From: Rikenellaceae bacterium
GTDB lineage: Bacteria > Bacteroidota > Bacteroidia > Bacteroidales > Rikenellaceae
Length of the DNA stretch: 64,000 nt
Assembly: GCA_015060005.1 (NCBI GenBank)
Contig: SUZI01000001.1
Coordinates: forward strand, 1-64,000
Direction of reading: 5' to 3'
This document shows, in pieces, positions 35,310 through 45,272 of this stretch. Under the pieces are notes generated by a model that saw only the letters and a program-made list of their open reading frames with translations, did not search any database and had not been told where the DNA came from. Made by a program: the position numbers and the translations under genes. The stretch's first letter is position 1. Every line of letters starts with the position of its first letter.

Positions 35310-36184
35310 TACTTCGCACTATAAATCCACAAGCCTGCGATAGGAGAGCGGTTGACATAACGCTGACACTCCGACGAAGAGTTGCTGCCGAAGATGGTTA
35401 CCATATATTTATTTTTATAAGGTATAACGCGACACTCCACCGTCTCATCCTTACGTTGTGCCTGCTCGACTCCCTTCGCCGCATTCTGCTCGGTAGAGAA
35501 GACGCCATAGACCACATAATAGCTAAACGCAGAAGCCGACGCCTCGACAACGGGCTCTGCCGCAACAGTAGGCGTAGCAGCCTCAACACTCTCGGGCATA
35601 ACCGCTGTGGACAAACTATCAGCAGCCGCAACAGCGAGCGAATCTGCCACAGCGACCTCCTCCGCAGGAGTAGTTACCACGGCAACAGGGTGTTCCGCCT
35701 CTGCCCTCGGTGCTCGCGGATTACCCATATAGGCGTAGTAGAACAATCCGCCCGAGATAGCAACGCAGACAAGGCATAGCAGATAAATCCACCAATGAGA
35801 GCCACTCTTAATAATGAGAGTCTTTGTGCCATTAGGGTTTATAAGTCGCGTAAAGCCATCCTCCATACGGAAACTCTTGTCAACAAGCTCGCCCACACCC
35901 TCAATCTGAAGATGGTTTTCGTGGCGAGTCTTGGAGAGCCAACGAGAATAGATATCCTGTGCCTGCTCCTGGCTACACATAGCTATACGCACAATCTCGC
36001 TCACCAACGAGTCAGCCCTCTCCTGAGAGGAGAATGCCACGACATTGCGAGGCGAGAGGAGCTTATGGGATGAGATACGACGTGCCGCCTGACGCTCTAC
36101 ATAGAGCGTACCGACCTCGGGCAAATAGATGCCTCGACCGCTAACCAATGCGTTGTAAATTATCTTATTAACCTCTCCAACCAT
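35309..36184 (-). CDS. HU-like plus SPOR domain membrane protein
   Basis: A 291-residue protein. The N-terminal ~115 residues resemble the HU-fold domain pair found in Bacteroidota SPOR proteins (VSGRGIYLPEVGTLYVERQAAR). One membrane helix follows (WIYLLCLVCVAISGGLFYY, about 130-148), then an Ala/Val/Glu-rich linker and a C-terminal SPOR domain (YYVVYGVFSTEQNA). SPOR domains bind denuded septal glycan, so the protein probably acts at the division site with its HU-like part in the cytoplasm. It follows lgt by 6 nt. Confidence 0.85.
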   Translation of the reverse strand: MVGEVNKIIYNALVSGRGIYLPEVGTLYVERQAARRISSHKLLSPRNVVAFSSQERADSLVSEIVRIAMCSQEQAQDIYSRWLSKTRHENHLQIEGVGELVDKSFRMEDGFTRLINPNGTKTLIIKSGSHWWIYLLCLVCVAISGGLFYYAYMGNPRAPRAEAEHPVAVVTTPAEEVAVADSLAVAAADSLSTAVMPESVEAATPTVAAEPVVEASASAFSYYVVYGVFSTEQNAAKGVEQAQRKDETVECRVIPYKNKYMVTIFGSNSSSECQRYVNRSPIAGLWIYSAK

Positions 36185-36190
36185 AACTTG

Positions 36191-37045
36191 TTACCTTTTA
36201 TTGAATTTTGTAGGCATACCGATAGGGAAACCTCCGCGGCTACCCTTCCAGATACACCATATAGCCATAATAATAAATGGGATACTGAGCAACTGTCCCA
36301 TATTGAGCAACATATCAGCCTCAAACTCCTCCTGGTCGAGCTTCACCAACTCGATGAAAAAACGCGTAAGGAAGATACCCAGAACACCCACACCAAACAT
36401 AACGCCCGACTTACGGCGTGCCATATCCTTCTTAAAGTAGAGCCATACAAGCACAACGAAAGTTATCAGATAGCAGATAGCCTCGTAGAGCTGCGTCGGA
36501 TGTTGTGCAGGCACCATATCGACAGGCAAGCCCAAATTTTCCCTCAGACGCATAAACTTAAAGCCCCAAGGCAGGGTCGTCGTCGAGCCTACAATCTCCG
36601 AGTTAAGCAGATTGCCGATACGCACGAACATACCGCCAATAGCAACGGGTATCATCAGGCGGTCTAACCACCATATATATGGCATCTTGCACTTACGTGA
36701 TGTAATCCACATACCGAGCAACATACCGATAGCCGAGCCGTGGCTCGCCATACCACCGTTGCGTATCTCGGTGAGCATAGCCCAAGGCTTGGTGATATAG
36801 TAGTCGAACTCGTAAAACAAGCAATGACCGATACGTGCACCCAAGATTGCACCCAAAATAATCCAGATGAAGCCTGTCTCAATAATCTTTGGAGAGTAAC
36901 CCTCACGCGACGCAAAGACGGTCATAATACGCTCGCCCAACAGCAGAGCAAGCACCCACATAAGACCATAGTAACGGAGCTCGAAGCTGCCGATAGTAAA
37001 CATCGCAGGGTCGACATCCCAGACTATGTATAACATTTCACTCAT
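36191..37045 (-). CDS. lgt: Prolipoprotein diacylglyceryl transferase
   Basis: A 284-residue inner-membrane enzyme of seven or so helices. The Lgt signature (GGMFVRIGNLLNSEIVG), an essential HG motif (MASHGSAIG) and HPTQLYEA are present. It transfers diacylglycerol from phosphatidylglycerol to lipobox cysteines, the first step in maturation of the many lipoproteins encoded in this window. Encoded between the histidine kinase and HU-SPOR genes. Confidence 0.95.
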   Translation of the reverse strand: MSEMLYIVWDVDPAMFTIGSFELRYYGLMWVLALLLGERIMTVFASREGYSPKIIETGFIWIILGAILGARIGHCLFYEFDYYITKPWAMLTEIRNGGMASHGSAIGMLLGMWITSRKCKMPYIWWLDRLMIPVAIGGMFVRIGNLLNSEIVGSTTTLPWGFKFMRLRENLGLPVDMVPAQHPTQLYEAICYLITFVVLVWLYFKKDMARRKSGVMFGVGVLGIFLTRFFIELVKLDQEEFEADMLLNMGQLLSIPFIIMAIWCIWKGSRGGFPIGMPTKFNKR

Positions 37046-37063
37046 ACCCTATCAGCGATATAC

Positions 37064-38107
37064 TTAGTTTGTTGTCTCCTCCTTAGTCTTGATAGCAAAG
37101 GCAAATGTAGTGCCTACGCCCAACTCACTACGCACGTTCATACGCTCGCCATGAGCCTCAACGATATGCTTCACGATAGCCAAGCCAAGACCTGTACCAC
37201 CCTGCTCACGAGAGCGGCCCTTATCGACACGATAGAAACGCTCGAAGATACGTGGCATATCCTCCTTGGAGATACCTACGCCATTATCCTCAACCTCAAC
37301 CAGCACCTTGCCCAACATATCACGGAAATTAATCTTCACGAAGCCACCCTCCTTACCGTAGTGGATAGCATTGATAATGAGGTTGACCAAGACCTGACCT
37401 GTGTAGTGCTTATCGGCAACAACCCAGAACTTCGATGGCAGCGAGTCGGCACCCTTAACAATAAGCTGAATCTTACGCTTCGACGCCTCCATCTCCAGCT
37501 GCTCGACAATCTCCTTAGCCAAAGCCACGACATCGAAACGCTCCATCTTCAGACGGTTCATATCGTTCTCCAACTTTGAGATTGTATCCAGGTCGTTCAC
37601 GATATTTATCAGACGGTCGATACTCTTCTCGGCACGCTCGAGATATTTACGGTTGATAAGCTCATCCTCCAAACCACCGTCCAAGAGCGTTGAGATATAG
37701 CCCTGAATGTTGAAAATAGGGGTCTTAAGCTCGTGAGCCACATTGCCTAAATATTGTTTACGGAACGCCTCGTTATCCTTCAGACGTGAAATCTCCTTAT
37801 CGTTATCGTTAACCCACGCTGTGAGCTCCTCCGAGATATTCTCGACGTGCTTATCCTTCATCTCGTCGACAATCTCCGTAGTGTGCACATCGCGTGAAAG
37901 CACCATCGAGTAGATTGGCTTGAGTTTATATGCCACATAAGACTTCATCATCAAGAGGAAGTAGACCGACAACAAACCAAACACAGCCACAGCCGCGATG
38001 AGAGTTATCCACCAAGCAACATCCTGCCATACCATAACACCCACCAGGAGGAGTGTAGGCACCAATGCCATCAATAACGAAGCATTCTCTTTAGTCTTGA
38101 TTTTCAT
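37064..38107 (-). CDS. Sensor histidine kinase without adjacent response regulator
   Basis: A 347-residue membrane kinase. Two N-terminal membrane helices are joined by a very short loop, so it lacks a large periplasmic sensor. The H-box GNVAHELKTPIFNIQGY, N-box NLIINAIHYG, DNGVGI and GTGLGLAIV are all intact. It resembles PhoR-type kinases. No response regulator is present in the window. It is co-transcribed with the XRE/S24 gene and lgt, suggesting a signal from the envelope. Confidence 0.9.
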   Translation of the reverse strand: MKIKTKENASLLMALVPTLLLVGVMVWQDVAWWITLIAAVAVFGLLSVYFLLMMKSYVAYKLKPIYSMVLSRDVHTTEIVDEMKDKHVENISEELTAWVNDNDKEISRLKDNEAFRKQYLGNVAHELKTPIFNIQGYISTLLDGGLEDELINRKYLERAEKSIDRLINIVNDLDTISKLENDMNRLKMERFDVVALAKEIVEQLEMEASKRKIQLIVKGADSLPSKFWVVADKHYTGQVLVNLIINAIHYGKEGGFVKINFRDMLGKVLVEVEDNGVGISKEDMPRIFERFYRVDKGRSREQGGTGLGLAIVKHIVEAHGERMNVRSELGVGTTFAFAIKTKEETTN

Positions 38108-38124
38108 ATCAATGTTGTTTTTAG

Positions 38125-38718
38125 TTAATACATTATCATTCTGCCTACCACGCGATAGACACTCTTCACATCAGCCTTCTGCAGCACGACATCCTCTACC
38201 TCGGCAGAAGCTGCCGCCAAGCGTAGCGACTCGCCATCGACATAGGCTACCTGACGCAAAAGTACAAATTCGGGATGCTCCACAACACACAACACACCCT
38301 CGCCGAGAGCATTAACGTCTGTTTTTGCCAAAAATACGACCTCCCCCGCCTGCACCTGTCCCGCCATAGCGTCATCGGTGTTGCGGAAGGCACAATCGCA
38401 CGCAGAAAGATGCGGCACGCTGAGCTGCATCTCGGGCATAGCCCTCTCATCGTGAAGCGACTCGATAGCCTTATAAAGAGGCACCGTTGCCTTCTCGCTG
38501 ACAAACATTTGACCCTCACCCGAGAGGAGCCAACCGACGCTTATCTGCGGGAAATACTCTGCTACACGCTGTGCAAACTTGAGCGAGATACCCATCTTAC
38601 CAAACTTAATCTGGTAGATTATCTCGGCACGCTTCAAGCCTATGTGGTGTGCGAAGAAATTTGCAGTCATCCCACTCCACTCTATAACTTTACTAAGACG
38701 CTCCCAAGCTGTTGTCAT
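38125..38718 (-). CDS. XRE/S24-like regulator with degenerate peptidase domain
   Basis: A 197-residue protein with an N-terminal HTH (NFFAHHIGLKRAEIIYQIKFG) followed by a LexA/CI-like S24 domain. The position of the catalytic Ser-Met reads DDAM (Ala117 in place of Ser) and the lysine region reads LLRQV (Arg145). Self-cleavage is therefore unlikely. Such proteins in Bacteroidota are small regulators. It heads the operon that continues through the kinase, lgt, HU-SPOR and gtrA. Confidence 0.8.
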   Translation of the reverse strand: MTTAWERLSKVIEWSGMTANFFAHHIGLKRAEIIYQIKFGKMGISLKFAQRVAEYFPQISVGWLLSGEGQMFVSEKATVPLYKAIESLHDERAMPEMQLSVPHLSACDCAFRNTDDAMAGQVQAGEVVFLAKTDVNALGEGVLCVVEHPEFVLLRQVAYVDGESLRLAAASAEVEDVVLQKADVKSVYRVVGRMIMY

Positions 38719-38719
38719 A

Positions 38720-38751
38720 TTTGCCCTATAAAAAAATTTGTTCTATCTTTG
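38720..38751 (+). promoter_or_regulatory. tRNA-Arg promoter
   Basis: TTTG (38720-38723), 20 nt and TATCTTTG (38744-38751), ending 6 nt before the mature tRNA. It lies right at the 5' edge of the divergent XRE gene. Confidence 0.8.
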
Positions 38752-38757
38752 CACTGA

Positions 38758-38829
38758 GGTCCCGTAGTTCAATGGATAGAATATAAGATTCCGGTTCTTA
38801 CGATGAAGGTTCGAATCCTTTCGGGATCA
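38758..38829 (+). tRNA. tRNA-Arg (CCG)
   Basis: A full cloverleaf folds: acceptor GGTCCCG/CGGGATC (one G-T), anticodon stem TAAGA/TCTTA with loop TTCCGGT giving anticodon CCG, and T arm AAGG-TTCGAAT-CCTT. CCA is not encoded. Confidence 0.93.
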
Positions 38830-38835
38830 CACCCA

Positions 38836-38858
38836 GGGCGTTTCATACGCCCTTTTTT
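38836..38858 (+). terminator. tRNA-Arg terminator
   Basis: GGGCGT-TTCAT-ACGCCC followed by six Ts, 6 nt after the tRNA. Confidence 0.85.
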
Positions 38859-38936
38859 CGTTCACTGAACCTACTCCTTTCCCACCCATCGCCCGTTCCC
38901 TCCAAAGGAAAAGCGACATTATGTTTTTTAATCTAC

Positions 38937-38970
38937 CAAAGATAGGCATTTTATTTGGATTAATCACAAA
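38937..38970 (-). promoter_or_regulatory. Minus-strand promoter-like pair upstream of the tRNA
   Basis: On the minus strand TTTG (38967-38970), 22 nt and TATCTTTG (38937-38944). It would drive transcription through the antisense strand of tRNA-Arg into the XRE operon, whose gene has no nearer convincing promoter. The spacing is slightly long. Confidence 0.4.
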
Positions 38971-39046
38971 AAAAGTCGTACAAATCCTAAAAAAAGTGCA
39001 CAAGGCAATATAATTCTATATTGACCGACCATTTTTACACACAAAA

Positions 39047-39080
39047 GAGGCTGTTGCAATATGAAAGTTGCAACAGCCTC
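39047..39080 (-). terminator. ruvB terminator
   Basis: GAGGCTGTTGCAA and TTGCAACAGCCTC pair perfectly over 13 bp; on the minus strand TTTTGTG follows. Confidence 0.85.
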
Positions 39081-39102
39081 AACATTTTGTTTATCGCTCT
39101 TA

Positions 39103-40116
39103 TCAGAAGAGTTTTCCCTCCTCCACCTGAGGTGTCAAACCGAGGTGTCGGTAGGCAAGTTCTGTCGCCTCCCTGCCACGGGGAGTACGTTTGATGAAAC
39201 CCTCCTTAATGAGGAATGGCTCATAGACATCCTCGATAGTACCTGCCTCCTCGCCCACAGCTGTGGCGATAGTGTTCAAACCGACAGGTCCACCCTTGAA
39301 CTTCTCGATGATAGTACCCAAAATCTTATTGTCCATATGGTCTAATCCACGCGAGTCGATATTCAGGGCATTGAGGGCTATACGAGTGATTTCCAAGTCG
39401 ATATGACCCTCACCCTTAACCATCGCAAAGTCCCTTACGCGACGCAGCAGGGCATTGGCAATACGGGGCGTACCACGTGAACGCAGAGCCACCTCAACGG
39501 CGGCATCATCATCAATAGAGATGTCGATGATACGTGCCGAACGCTTGACTATCTGCGAGAGCACCGTCGAGTCGTAATACTCCAGGTGGCAGTTGATACC
39601 GAAGCGGGCACGCAATGGCGAAGTGAGCAAACCGCTACGTGTGGTAGCACCTACAAGAGTAAACGGAGCGAGCTCAATCTGGATAGAGCGTGCCGAGGGT
39701 CCTTTATCCAACACGATATCTATCTTATAATCCTCCATAGCCGAGTAGAGATACTCCTCGACAATAGGGCTGAGGCGGTGAATCTCATCAATAAAGAGCA
39801 CATCACCGGCATCCAGATTAGTAAGCAGTCCTGCCAGATCGCCTGGCTTATCCAACACGGGACCCGAGGTTATCTTCAGCTGTGCCCCCATCTCGTTGGC
39901 GATGATATTCGCCAGCGTGGTCTTGCCCAAGCCCGGAGGTCCGTGCAACAGCACGTGGTCGAGTGAGTCGCCACGCATAAGAGCTGCCTGGATGAAGACT
40001 TTCAAATTCTCGACAATCTTATCCTGACCAGAAAAAGCACCCAGCTTCTGGGGGCGAATCTTCTGCTCAAAGTCGGCATCACTCTCTATATTTTTGATTA
40101 TCCTATTGTTATCCAT
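39103..40116 (-). CDS. ruvB: Holliday junction helicase RuvB
   Basis: A 337-residue AAA+ motor. Walker [12 protein letters not shown], Walker B LFIDEIHR, the sensor GATTRSG segment and the C-terminal winged-helix ([24 protein letters not shown]) are all typical. With RuvA it migrates Holliday junctions during recombination and repair. ruvA and ruvC are not in the window. A consensus promoter lies in the spacer shared with the GH97 gene. Confidence 0.97.
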   Translation of the reverse strand: MDNNRIIKNIESDADFEQKIRPQKLGAFSGQDKIVENLKVFIQAALMRGDSLDHVLLHGPPGLGKTTLANIIANEMGAQLKITSGPVLDKPGDLAGLLTNLDAGDVLFIDEIHRLSPIVEEYLYSAMEDYKIDIVLDKGPSARSIQIELAPFTLVGATTRSGLLTSPLRARFGINCHLEYYDSTVLSQIVKRSARIIDISIDDDAAVEVALRSRGTPRIANALLRRVRDFAMVKGEGHIDLEITRIALNALNIDSRGLDHMDNKILGTIIEKFKGGPVGLNTIATAVGEEAGTIEDVYEPFLIKEGFIKRTPRGREATELAYRHLGLTPQVEEGKLF

Positions 40117-40164
40117 AGTATGCCCACATAGTTTTATGCAAAGATACGAAAATTAAGCAAATAA

Positions 40165-42405
<2,241 letters not shown>

Positions 42406-42429
42406 GTTATACGACTGTATCAAACCAAT

Positions 42430-42455
42430 AGCGAGGTGATTAAATCACTTCGCTT
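42430..42455. terminator. Bidirectional terminator between GH97 and umuC
   Basis: AGCGAGGTGAT-TAA-ATCACTTCGCT forms an 11-bp stem (one G-T) followed by TTTGTTTTT. Confidence 0.8.
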
Positions 42456-42467
42456 TTGTTTTTCTCT

Positions 42468-43733
42468 CTATTTAACGCTCACCTTAGGTAAATCGCTCCA
42501 CAGGGTAGTATAGTGAGGCGACTGTCGCTCGTGCGAAGATATTATCTCACCTGAGCCCTGCGAAGCGAAACGTACCGCATCGCGTCCGAAATCGCGTTTG
42601 ATACTATCAAGGGCAGCCGAGAGTTTAGTGTCGCGTTGCCGCGCCTGCCCATCCTCAAACAGAGAGTGTATCACACCGCTCTCGGGGATGAGTTTTGTGA
42701 TTACCACACCCGCCTTCTTATAGCCATAGCCGCTGCGGAAGATATCTCGCATAGCACCCACCGCCGAAGAGATAATCCTACGATGGTCGGCTGTCGCCAC
42801 ATCGAACAACACTGCACGACTGAGCGAGGTCTGCGGCTCATCATCACGAAAACGGTTGGTCGAGGCAAAGACCACCATCTCGACACACGCCGAGTGCTGG
42901 GCACGTAACTTCTCCACCGCCTTGGCAGCGAATGTTGCCACCTGCTCCGAGAGCTCCACACAGTCGGTTATCTCACGCGAGAAGCTACGCGACACACATA
43001 TTGATTGTCGCCCCTCGCCACTATCATCCAGCTCGATGCAACTCTCGCCACGCAGCTCCCGCCACGTGCGTAAGCCCGACAGACCGAATACGCGATGCAC
43101 CAAACCCTCCCCGAGTCGCGTGAAATCCCACGCTGTCTGCACGCCCATATCCATTAGTTTTGCAACCGACCTTCTGCCGATACCCCACACATCACCCACA
43201 GGATAACGTCGCAACACCTTCTCTATATCCTGCTCGCGAGCCATAAAACACCCACCACGCAGCTTGGGATATTTCTTACAGAGCGAGGCGGCTATCTTGG
43301 CTAATGTCTTGGTGTGCGACACCCCGACCGACACGGGGATAGCCACGTTACGCCAACAGCGAGCCGATACCTCCTTGGCAAAAGCATCGTAATCGGCTAT
43401 ATCGAGTCCTCGCAAATCCATAAAAGCCTCATCGATGGAGTAGACCTCGATAAATGGAACAAACTCCTCCAAAGTCCATCGGACACGTCGCGACATATCG
43501 CCATAGAGAGCCATATTACCCGAAAAGACCTCGACGCGATGTTGCTGCACGATATCACGAATCTTAAACATAGGAGCTCCCATCTTGATACCCAACGCCT
43601 TAGCCTCGTTACTGCGGGCAATGGCACAGCCGTCATTATTCGAGAGAACAATGACCGGTCTGCCGTTGAGTTCGGGACGGAACACCCGCTCGCACGACAC
43701 AAAAAAATTATTGCAGTCGGCAAGGGCAAACAT
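42468..43733 (-). CDS. umuC: DNA polymerase V subunit UmuC (Y family)
   Basis: A 421-residue translesion polymerase. ALADCNNFFVSCERVF holds the first catalytic Asp, YSIDEAFMDL the second acidic pair, and the UmuC-type C-terminal region is present. Standard length. It starts 1 nt after the umuD stop codon, so the two are translationally coupled and form the usual error-prone pair used after DNA damage. Confidence 0.94.
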   Translation of the reverse strand: MFALADCNNFFVSCERVFRPELNGRPVIVLSNNDGCAIARSNEAKALGIKMGAPMFKIRDIVQQHRVEVFSGNMALYGDMSRRVRWTLEEFVPFIEVYSIDEAFMDLRGLDIADYDAFAKEVSARCWRNVAIPVSVGVSHTKTLAKIAASLCKKYPKLRGGCFMAREQDIEKVLRRYPVGDVWGIGRRSVAKLMDMGVQTAWDFTRLGEGLVHRVFGLSGLRTWRELRGESCIELDDSGEGRQSICVSRSFSREITDCVELSEQVATFAAKAVEKLRAQHSACVEMVVFASTNRFRDDEPQTSLSRAVLFDVATADHRRIISSAVGAMRDIFRSGYGYKKAGVVITKLIPESGVIHSLFEDGQARQRDTKLSAALDSIKRDFGRDAVRFASQGSGEIISSHERQSPHYTTLWSDLPKVSVK

Positions 43734-43734
43734 A

Positions 43735-44163
43735 TTATGCTCGTTTGATTATATAGGTAACGACACCCCAGATAACGAGCGTGTTATCGGGAGTAATGAT
43801 GATAGGCTTATACTTCTTGATACTCTCGTTGGCTGGCATAAGGCGTATCTCCTGCTCGTGTATCTCGACACGTTTTACGGTGTACTCGCCATCGATGAAA
43901 CATATCGCCTTACAGTTATTATATGGTTCTATGCTACGGTCGACAATCAATATATCTCCCTCATCCATATCTGCCTCGACCATAGAGACGCCACTCACAC
44001 GAAAAAAGAATGTCGAGGCACGGTGGCGAACCAACAACTTCACAAGGTCCAACTTCTCGCCTATATCCTCTGCGGGCGAAGGAAAACCAGCCTTCACATC
44101 GCCACAGAGCGAGAACTCCGCCGTCTGCTCGTCGCCGATAGCATAGGGTTGAAACTTCTCCAT
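43735..44163 (-). CDS. umuD: UmuD-like self-cleaving S24 protein
   Basis: The start is set at MEKFQPYA, giving 142 aa. The cleavage region AGFPSPAED places a scissile Ala25-Gly26 (E. coli UmuD has Cys-Gly at this site). The catalytic Ser60 in GVSMVE and Lys97 in TVKRVE fall at the same numbers as in E. coli UmuD. RecA-stimulated cleavage would yield UmuD' for polymerase V. Unlike the S24 gene at 38.1 kb, the dyad is intact. Confidence 0.92.
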   Translation of the reverse strand: MEKFQPYAIGDEQTAEFSLCGDVKAGFPSPAEDIGEKLDLVKLLVRHRASTFFFRVSGVSMVEADMDEGDILIVDRSIEPYNNCKAICFIDGEYTVKRVEIHEQEIRLMPANESIKKYKPIIITPDNTLVIWGVVTYIIKRA

Positions 44164-44170
44164 CTCGCAG

Positions 44171-45190
44171 CTACTTGAAATATTTAGCAAACTCCTTCTG
44201 TGGCATCTTATCGACACAACAAGCACCTATCGCAGTAGGTAGCACGATATGTATATCACTACCCTCGCTCTTCTTATCCTTCGACACTGCCGCAAGCAAC
44301 TCTCGCATAGGCACAGGCGACTCAAGACTAAATCCTGCCTGCTCCAGCAACGCATCGATACGGTGAGCATCCTCCCACGCTAAGAGGTTACGCTCGACAG
44401 CGAGCTGTGTGATAAGGTGTAGACCAACAGCGACAGCCTCACCGTGGTTGAGCTTCGAGGTGCACTTCTCTATGGCGTGAGCCAACGTATGACCTAAATT
44501 GAGCTTACGTCGCTCACCCGCCTCACGCTCATCGCACTCCACGATGGCAGCCTTGATTTTAATAGCACGAAAGAGTATCTCGCGGAGCAACTTCTCATCA
44601 CCCTTGAGGCGAGAGAAATCGCACGACTCCAACATCGCAAAGAGTTCCTCGTCGGCTATGATTGCCGCCTTGATAATCTCTGCCAAACCTGTACGGAACT
44701 CTCTATCGGAGAGCGTCTTTAACATATTGACATCGCACACCACAAACTCGGGCTGCGAGAAGCAGCCGACCATATTTTTATAGCCATCGAGATTGACACC
44801 ATTCTTACCGCCCACGCTGGCATCGACCTGACCGAGCAGCGTCGTAGAGACAAAGCCGAAGGGCAGACCTCGCATAAAGGTCGAAGCAGCGAAGCCCGTA
44901 ACATCGGTTACTATACCACCTCCTATGCCCAAGACAAACCACGAACGGTCGACACCCAACTCCACAAAACGTCGGTAGATATTCTCTACGGTACTGAGCG
45001 TCTTACCACTCTCGCCCAAAGGCAGTAGGATATGTGGATAAGGCTCAATAAGAGAGTGATAGTGGCGGTCAACATTCGTATCGGATATGACCACAATGGG
45101 CTTCGACGGGAGCATCTCGGCGAGCAAAGTTCCCACCTCGCCAATGACAACCGAGCTTCTGTCTTTGATATTTAGGGTGTAATTTGTCAT
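44171..45190 (-). CDS. aroB: 3-dehydroquinate synthase
   Basis: A 339-residue NAD-dependent, metal-dependent enzyme of the shikimate pathway. The motifs GGGIVTDVTGFAAST, KNGVNL, EIIKAAII and NLGHTLAHAIE (metal His) are visible. It converts DAHP to 3-dehydroquinate. It starts an apparent operon with umuD (7-nt gap) and umuC. A TATTTTTG box lies upstream at 45,212-45,219. Confidence 0.95.
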   Translation of the reverse strand: MTNYTLNIKDRSSVVIGEVGTLLAEMLPSKPIVVISDTNVDRHYHSLIEPYPHILLPLGESGKTLSTVENIYRRFVELGVDRSWFVLGIGGGIVTDVTGFAASTFMRGLPFGFVSTTLLGQVDASVGGKNGVNLDGYKNMVGCFSQPEFVVCDVNMLKTLSDREFRTGLAEIIKAAIIADEELFAMLESCDFSRLKGDEKLLREILFRAIKIKAAIVECDEREAGERRKLNLGHTLAHAIEKCTSKLNHGEAVAVGLHLITQLAVERNLLAWEDAHRIDALLEQAGFSLESPVPMRELLAAVSKDKKSEGSDIHIVLPTAIGACCVDKMPQKEFAKYFK

Positions 45191-45211
45191 ATATCAGCGT
45201 TGAATAGTGAA

Positions 45212-45219
45212 CAAAAATA
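45212..45219 (-). promoter_or_regulatory. -7 box of the aroB-umuDC operon
   Basis: TATTTTTG on the minus strand, 21 nt before the aroB start codon. No exact TTTG box at the right distance. No LexA-like palindrome was obvious nearby. Confidence 0.45.
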
Positions 45220-45241
45220 GACATTTTTCGTGATTATTTAT

Positions 45242-45249
45242 TAACTTTG
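45242..45249 (+). promoter_or_regulatory. -7 box of typA
   Basis: TAACTTTG, 23 nt before the typA ATG, in the spacer shared with the divergent aroB gene. Confidence 0.5.
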
Positions 45250-45272
45250 CACGATTTATTTCTTCAACTATT

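Noticed and set aside
38758-38829. tRNA-Arg as an integration site of a mobile element
   Set aside because: No integrase, no direct repeat of the tRNA 3' end and only housekeeping genes nearby.
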